Of a DNA stretch of 64,000 nucleotides, positions 61,239 through 64,000 are shown in pieces. Under the pieces are notes generated by a model. The model saw only the letters and a list, made by a program, of their open reading frames with translations. It was not told the DNA's origin and ran no database searches. Source of the DNA: Salinicola peritrichatus (lineage in GTDB: Bacteria; Pseudomonadota; Gammaproteobacteria; Pseudomonadales; Halomonadaceae); the NCBI RefSeq assembly GCF_003206715.1, contig NZ_PZJU01000049.1, positions 82,105-146,104 on the forward strand, in the 5' to 3' direction. A program made the position numbers and the translations under genes. How positions within the stretch are numbered: position 1 is the stretch's first letter; every line of letters begins with the position of its first letter.

Positions 61239-61997
61239 ATGGCCGATTACGTCACACCGACTCTCGACAATGACGCTGAATTGCCCGCCGTGCGGACTTT
61301 GGCGGAGCGTGTCTTTCACCAGTTGCAGCGTGCGATCGTGCGCGGCGAGTTGCCGCCGGGCACGCGCATAACGGAACCCGAGCTGTCGTCCCATTATGGG
61401 ATCTCGCGCGGCCCCCTGCGCGAGGCGATGCGCCGGCTGGAGACCTATCGCCTGATCGAGCGGGTGCCGCATGTCGGTGCGCGCGTGGTCAAGCTGTCGA
61501 TGGAGGAGCTGCTGGAACTGTTCGACGTGCGCGAGGCCTTGGAAAGCATGGCGGCGCGTCTGGCGGCCAAGCACATGACGCCGGAAGAGATCGCCGGGCT
61601 GCGCGACGTGTTGGCAGTCCACGAGCGCCAGGACGATCTCGCCAGTGGCGAGGCCTATTACCAGCGCGAGGGCGATCTCGATTTTCACTATCGCATCGTG
61701 CAGGGCAGTCACAATCGCATGCTGATGACGATCCTGTGCGACGACCTCTATTACCTGGTGCGTCTCTACCGCACCCAGTTCAGCGCCAGTGGTACCCGTC
61801 CGCACCAGGCATTCATCGAGCATCATCGTATCGTCGATGCGATCGAGTCGGGGGACGCCGAACTCGCCGAGCTGTTGATGCGCCGCCACGTCAGCGCATC
61901 CCGCGAGAACGTCGCGGCCAGTTATGCGCGTGCGCTGGAAAGCCAGGCCGACGACGCCCAGCCCATCGAACCCGAAACTTCCAGGAGCGCAACATGA
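61239..61997 (+). CDS. GntR-family (FCD/FadR-subgroup) regulator of the methylcitrate operon
   Basis: 252 residues. The N-terminal winged helix contains [20 protein letters not shown], then [20 protein letters not shown] and [20 protein letters not shown]. The C-terminal FCD ligand domain shows metal-binding His/Asp in [20 protein letters not shown] and [20 protein letters not shown]. The stop overlaps the prpB ATG (ATGA), so it is co-transcribed with prpBC and presumably senses a methylcitrate-cycle intermediate. There is no Shine-Dalgarno sequence before the ATG; a palindrome fills that space. Confidence 0.9.
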   Translation: MADYVTPTLDNDAELPAVRTLAERVFHQLQRAIVRGELPPGTRITEPELSSHYGISRGPLREAMRRLETYRLIERVPHVGARVVKLSMEELLELFDVREALESMAARLAAKHMTPEEIAGLRDVLAVHERQDDLASGEAYYQREGDLDFHYRIVQGSHNRMLMTILCDDLYYLVRLYRTQFSASGTRPHQAFIEHHRIVDAIESGDAELAELLMRRHVSASRENVAASYARALESQADDAQPIEPETSRSAT

Positions 61998-62878
61998 GCC
62001 AGCCGAGCCCCGGCGCGCGTTTCCGCGCAGCACTCGAGACCCATCGTCCGCTGCCGATCGTCGGTGCCATCAATGCCTACAGTGCGATGATGGCGCAAAC
62101 GGTCGGCCACCCTGCGATCTATCTTTCCGGCGGTGGCGTGGCCAACGCCTCCTTCGGCCTGCCCGACCTGGGAATGACCACGCTCAACGACGTGGCCGAG
62201 GATGCGCGTCGTATCACCGGCGCCTGCGAACTGCCGCTGCTGGTCGATATCGATACCGGCTGGGGCGGGGCCTTCAATATCGCCCGGACCATCAAGGAGA
62301 TGGGGCGGGCCGGCGTGGCGGCCGTGCATCTGGAGGATCAGGTGGCGCAAAAGCGCTGTGGTCACCGGCCCAACAAGGAGATCGTGTCCCAGGCGGAGAT
62401 GGTCGATCGCATCAAGGCGGCGGCGGATGCCCGGCTGGACGACGATTTCTACCTGATCGCGCGCACGGATGCCTTTCAGAAAGAGGGGCTCGAGGCGGCG
62501 ATCGAGCGCGCCAATGCCTGTATCGCCGCCGGTGCCGATGCGATCTTCGCCGAGGCGGTGCATACCCTTGACGACTATCGCGCCTTCTGCGAGGGCGCCG
62601 ATGCGCCGATTCTGGCCAACATCACCGAGTTTGGCGCCACGCCGCTGTTCACCCAGCAGGAGCTGGCGGAGGTCGGCTGCCGGATGGTGCTCTATCCGCT
62701 GTCGGCGTTTCGGGCCATGAACGCCGCGGCGCTCAAGGTTTATCAGGACATTCATGCCAAGGGGCATCAGCGCGATGTCGTCGACATGATGCAGACGCGT
62801 GAGGAGCTCTACGAGTTTCTCGACTATCACGCTTATGAACGCAAGCTCGACGCGCTGTTCGAGAAAGGGCGTAGCTGA
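61994..62878 (+). CDS. prpB: 2-methylisocitrate lyase
   Basis: 294 residues from ATG 61994. Splits 2-methylisocitrate into pyruvate and succinate, the last step of the propionate methylcitrate cycle. Motifs: [20 protein letters not shown], the metal-binding [20 protein letters not shown], the catalytic Cys loop [20 protein letters not shown] (KRCGH), then [20 protein letters not shown] and [17 protein letters not shown]. Its start overlaps the GntR stop; it lies 13 bases before prpC. Confidence 0.95.
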   Translation: MSQPSPGARFRAALETHRPLPIVGAINAYSAMMAQTVGHPAIYLSGGGVANASFGLPDLGMTTLNDVAEDARRITGACELPLLVDIDTGWGGAFNIARTIKEMGRAGVAAVHLEDQVAQKRCGHRPNKEIVSQAEMVDRIKAAADARLDDDFYLIARTDAFQKEGLEAAIERANACIAAGADAIFAEAVHTLDDYRAFCEGADAPILANITEFGATPLFTQQELAEVGCRMVLYPLSAFRAMNAAALKVYQDIHAKGHQRDVVDMMQTREELYEFLDYHAYERKLDALFEKGRS

Positions 62879-62891
62879 GCGGGGAGGCAAC

Positions 62892-64000
62892 ATGGCGGAA
62901 ATGACCAAAAGCACCGGATTGCGTGGGCAGAGCGCGGGCACGACCGGGTTGTGCACGGTAGGCAAGAGTGGTTCCGGGCTGACCTATCGAGGTTATGACA
63001 TCCAGGAGCTGGCGGAGAATGCCCGCTTCGAGGAGGTCGCCTACCTGCTGTTGAAAGGCGATCTGCCCAACCAGCAGCAACTCGACGACTACATCGCGTT
63101 GCTCAAGCGTTCACGCGGATTGCCCGATCCGCTCAAGCGGGTACTCGAGCAGATCCCTTCGGATGCCCATCCCATGGACGTGCTGCGTACCGGGACTTCG
63201 ATGCTCGGCAACCTGGAGACCGAGCAGCGCATGGAGGATCAGCAGCGCCACGCGGATCGCCTGCTGGCCGTCATGCCGTCGATCCTCAACTACTGGTATC
63301 GGCATTCGCACTACGGCGAGCGCATCGAGACCGAGACCGACGACGTCTCGGTTGGCGGCCACTTCCTGCATTTGCTGCACGGCAAACCCGCCTCCGATCT
63401 GCATGCCCGGGCGATGAACGTCTCGCTGATCCTCTATGCCGAGCATGAGTTCAACGCCTCGACATTCACCGCAAGAGTGTGCGCCTCGACGCTGTCGGAT
63501 CTGCATAGCTGCGTGACCGGCGCCATCGGCTCGTTGCGCGGGCCGCTGCATGGCGGTGCCAACGAGGCGGCGATGGAGATGATCAGCCACTGGTCGAGCC
63601 CGGACGAGGCGGAGCGCCGGATCCTGGAAATGCTCGAGCGCAAGGACAAGATCATGGGCTTCGGCCATGCCATCTATCGTGAGTCCGATCCGCGCAACGC
63701 GATCATCAAGGCGTGGGCGAAACGGCTGGCGGACGATGTCGGCGATACGCATCTCTATACGGTTTCCGAACGCGTCGACGAGGTCATGTGGCGCGAGAAG
63801 AAGCTGTTTCCCAATGCCGATTTCTACCATGCCAGTGCCTATCACTTCATGGGCATACCGACCAAGTTGTTCACCCCGATCTTCGTCTGTTCACGGCTGA
63901 CCGGCTGGTGCGCCCACGTTTTCGAGCAACGCGCCAACAACCGCATCATCCGCCCCAGTGCGGATTACGTCGGGCCGGAGAAGCGCGATTGGGTGCCGAT
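62892..64000 (+). CDS. prpC: 2-methylcitrate synthase (3' end beyond window)
   Basis: About 369 residues are visible to the window end; the full family length is about 375-390, so only a short C-terminal piece is missing. Condenses propionyl-CoA with oxaloacetate. ATG 62892 follows GGGGAGG. Citrate-synthase-fold landmarks: LTYRGYDIQELAENARFEEV, the His in TGAIGSLRGPLHGGANEAAM, the second His in KIMGFGHAIYRESDPRNAII, and the C-terminal FVCSRLTGWCAHVFEQRANN with RIIRPSADYVGP. It is methylcitrate rather than citrate synthase by context with prpB and lack of the long GltA N-terminus. Confidence 0.94.
   Translation, partial: MAEMTKSTGLRGQSAGTTGLCTVGKSGSGLTYRGYDIQELAENARFEEVAYLLLKGDLPNQQQLDDYIALLKRSRGLPDPLKRVLEQIPSDAHPMDVLRTGTSMLGNLETEQRMEDQQRHADRLLAVMPSILNYWYRHSHYGERIETETDDVSVGGHFLHLLHGKPASDLHARAMNVSLILYAEHEFNASTFTARVCASTLSDLHSCVTGAIGSLRGPLHGGANEAAMEMISHWSSPDEAERRILEMLERKDKIMGFGHAIYRESDPRNAIIKAWAKRLADDVGDTHLYTVSERVDEVMWREKKLFPNADFYHASAYHFMGIPTKLFTPIFVCSRLTGWCAHVFEQRANNRIIRPSADYVGPEKRDWVP

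Overview
The window is a 64 kb stretch of chromosome from a GC-rich gammaproteobacterium. The best fit is the Halomonadaceae (Halomonas and relatives). That placement is an inference from gene content and order (ffs-dnaX-ybaB-recR, rnd-ycgL-ycgN, prpR-type GntR with prpBC, tctDE facing tctCBA, pstSCAB beside an AI-2E family permease, trxA facing cysB, TlyA, PldA) and not from a marker gene. Genes are densely packed, with many 1-4 base stop/start overlaps. I saw no rRNA, tRNA or CRISPR array; the only RNA gene recognised is the 4.5S signal recognition particle RNA.

Layout. 1-4.2 kb: RND efflux pump (permease cut by the window edge) with its membrane-fusion partner. 4.4-8.5 kb: a YhiN/BaiN-type flavoprotein, then a TetR regulator divergent from an old-yellow-enzyme/trimethylamine-dehydrogenase-like demethylase. 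8.5-14.3 kb: envelope functions, namely a YqjD/YqjE/YqjK-like operon, outer-membrane phospholipase A and an MscK-type mechanosensitive channel. 14.4-21.5 kb: TlyA rRNA methylase in a four-gene operon with an orphan solute-binding protein and the TctE/TctD two-component system, facing the tctCBA tripartite tricarboxylate transporter that the pair presumably controls.

21.56-27.9 kb is an accessory block. It holds a decayed relaxase C-terminus, a MerR-hydrolase-MFS module with a textbook long-spacer MerR promoter, a frameshifted MmyB-type regulator fragment, a Phd/PIN toxin-antitoxin pair with 9-bp operator iterons, two translationally coupled small ORFs of unknown function, and a LysR/aldo-keto reductase pair. 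It lies between the tctA terminator and the core ffs-dnaX region.

28.1-48.2 kb is core genome: ffs, dnaX-ybaB-recR, rnd-ycgL-ycgN, oligopeptidase B, a VWA-domain protein, fadD, hrpA, a KAS III-like synthase, mlaA and a SpoIIE-type phosphatase with a STAS partner. A 121-bp repeat with terminal inverted repeats occurs twice here (28.4 and 33.9 kb), with a short third fragment at 36.8 kb. 48.4-53.8 kb: a Bcr/CflA exporter, then Pho-boxed pstSCAB. 53.9-60.9 kb: an AI-2E family permease, trxA, cysB, cysH, an ABC importer pair lacking a binding protein, and pabB. 61.2-64 kb: the GntR-prpB-prpC methylcitrate operon, with prpC cut by the window end.

The most unusual items are the inverted-repeat-bounded 121-bp element, the pseudo-receiver domain on the phosphatase, the solute-binding protein embedded in the tctED operon, and the uncharacterised coupled small ORFs in the accessory block. 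None of these alone proves a new system.
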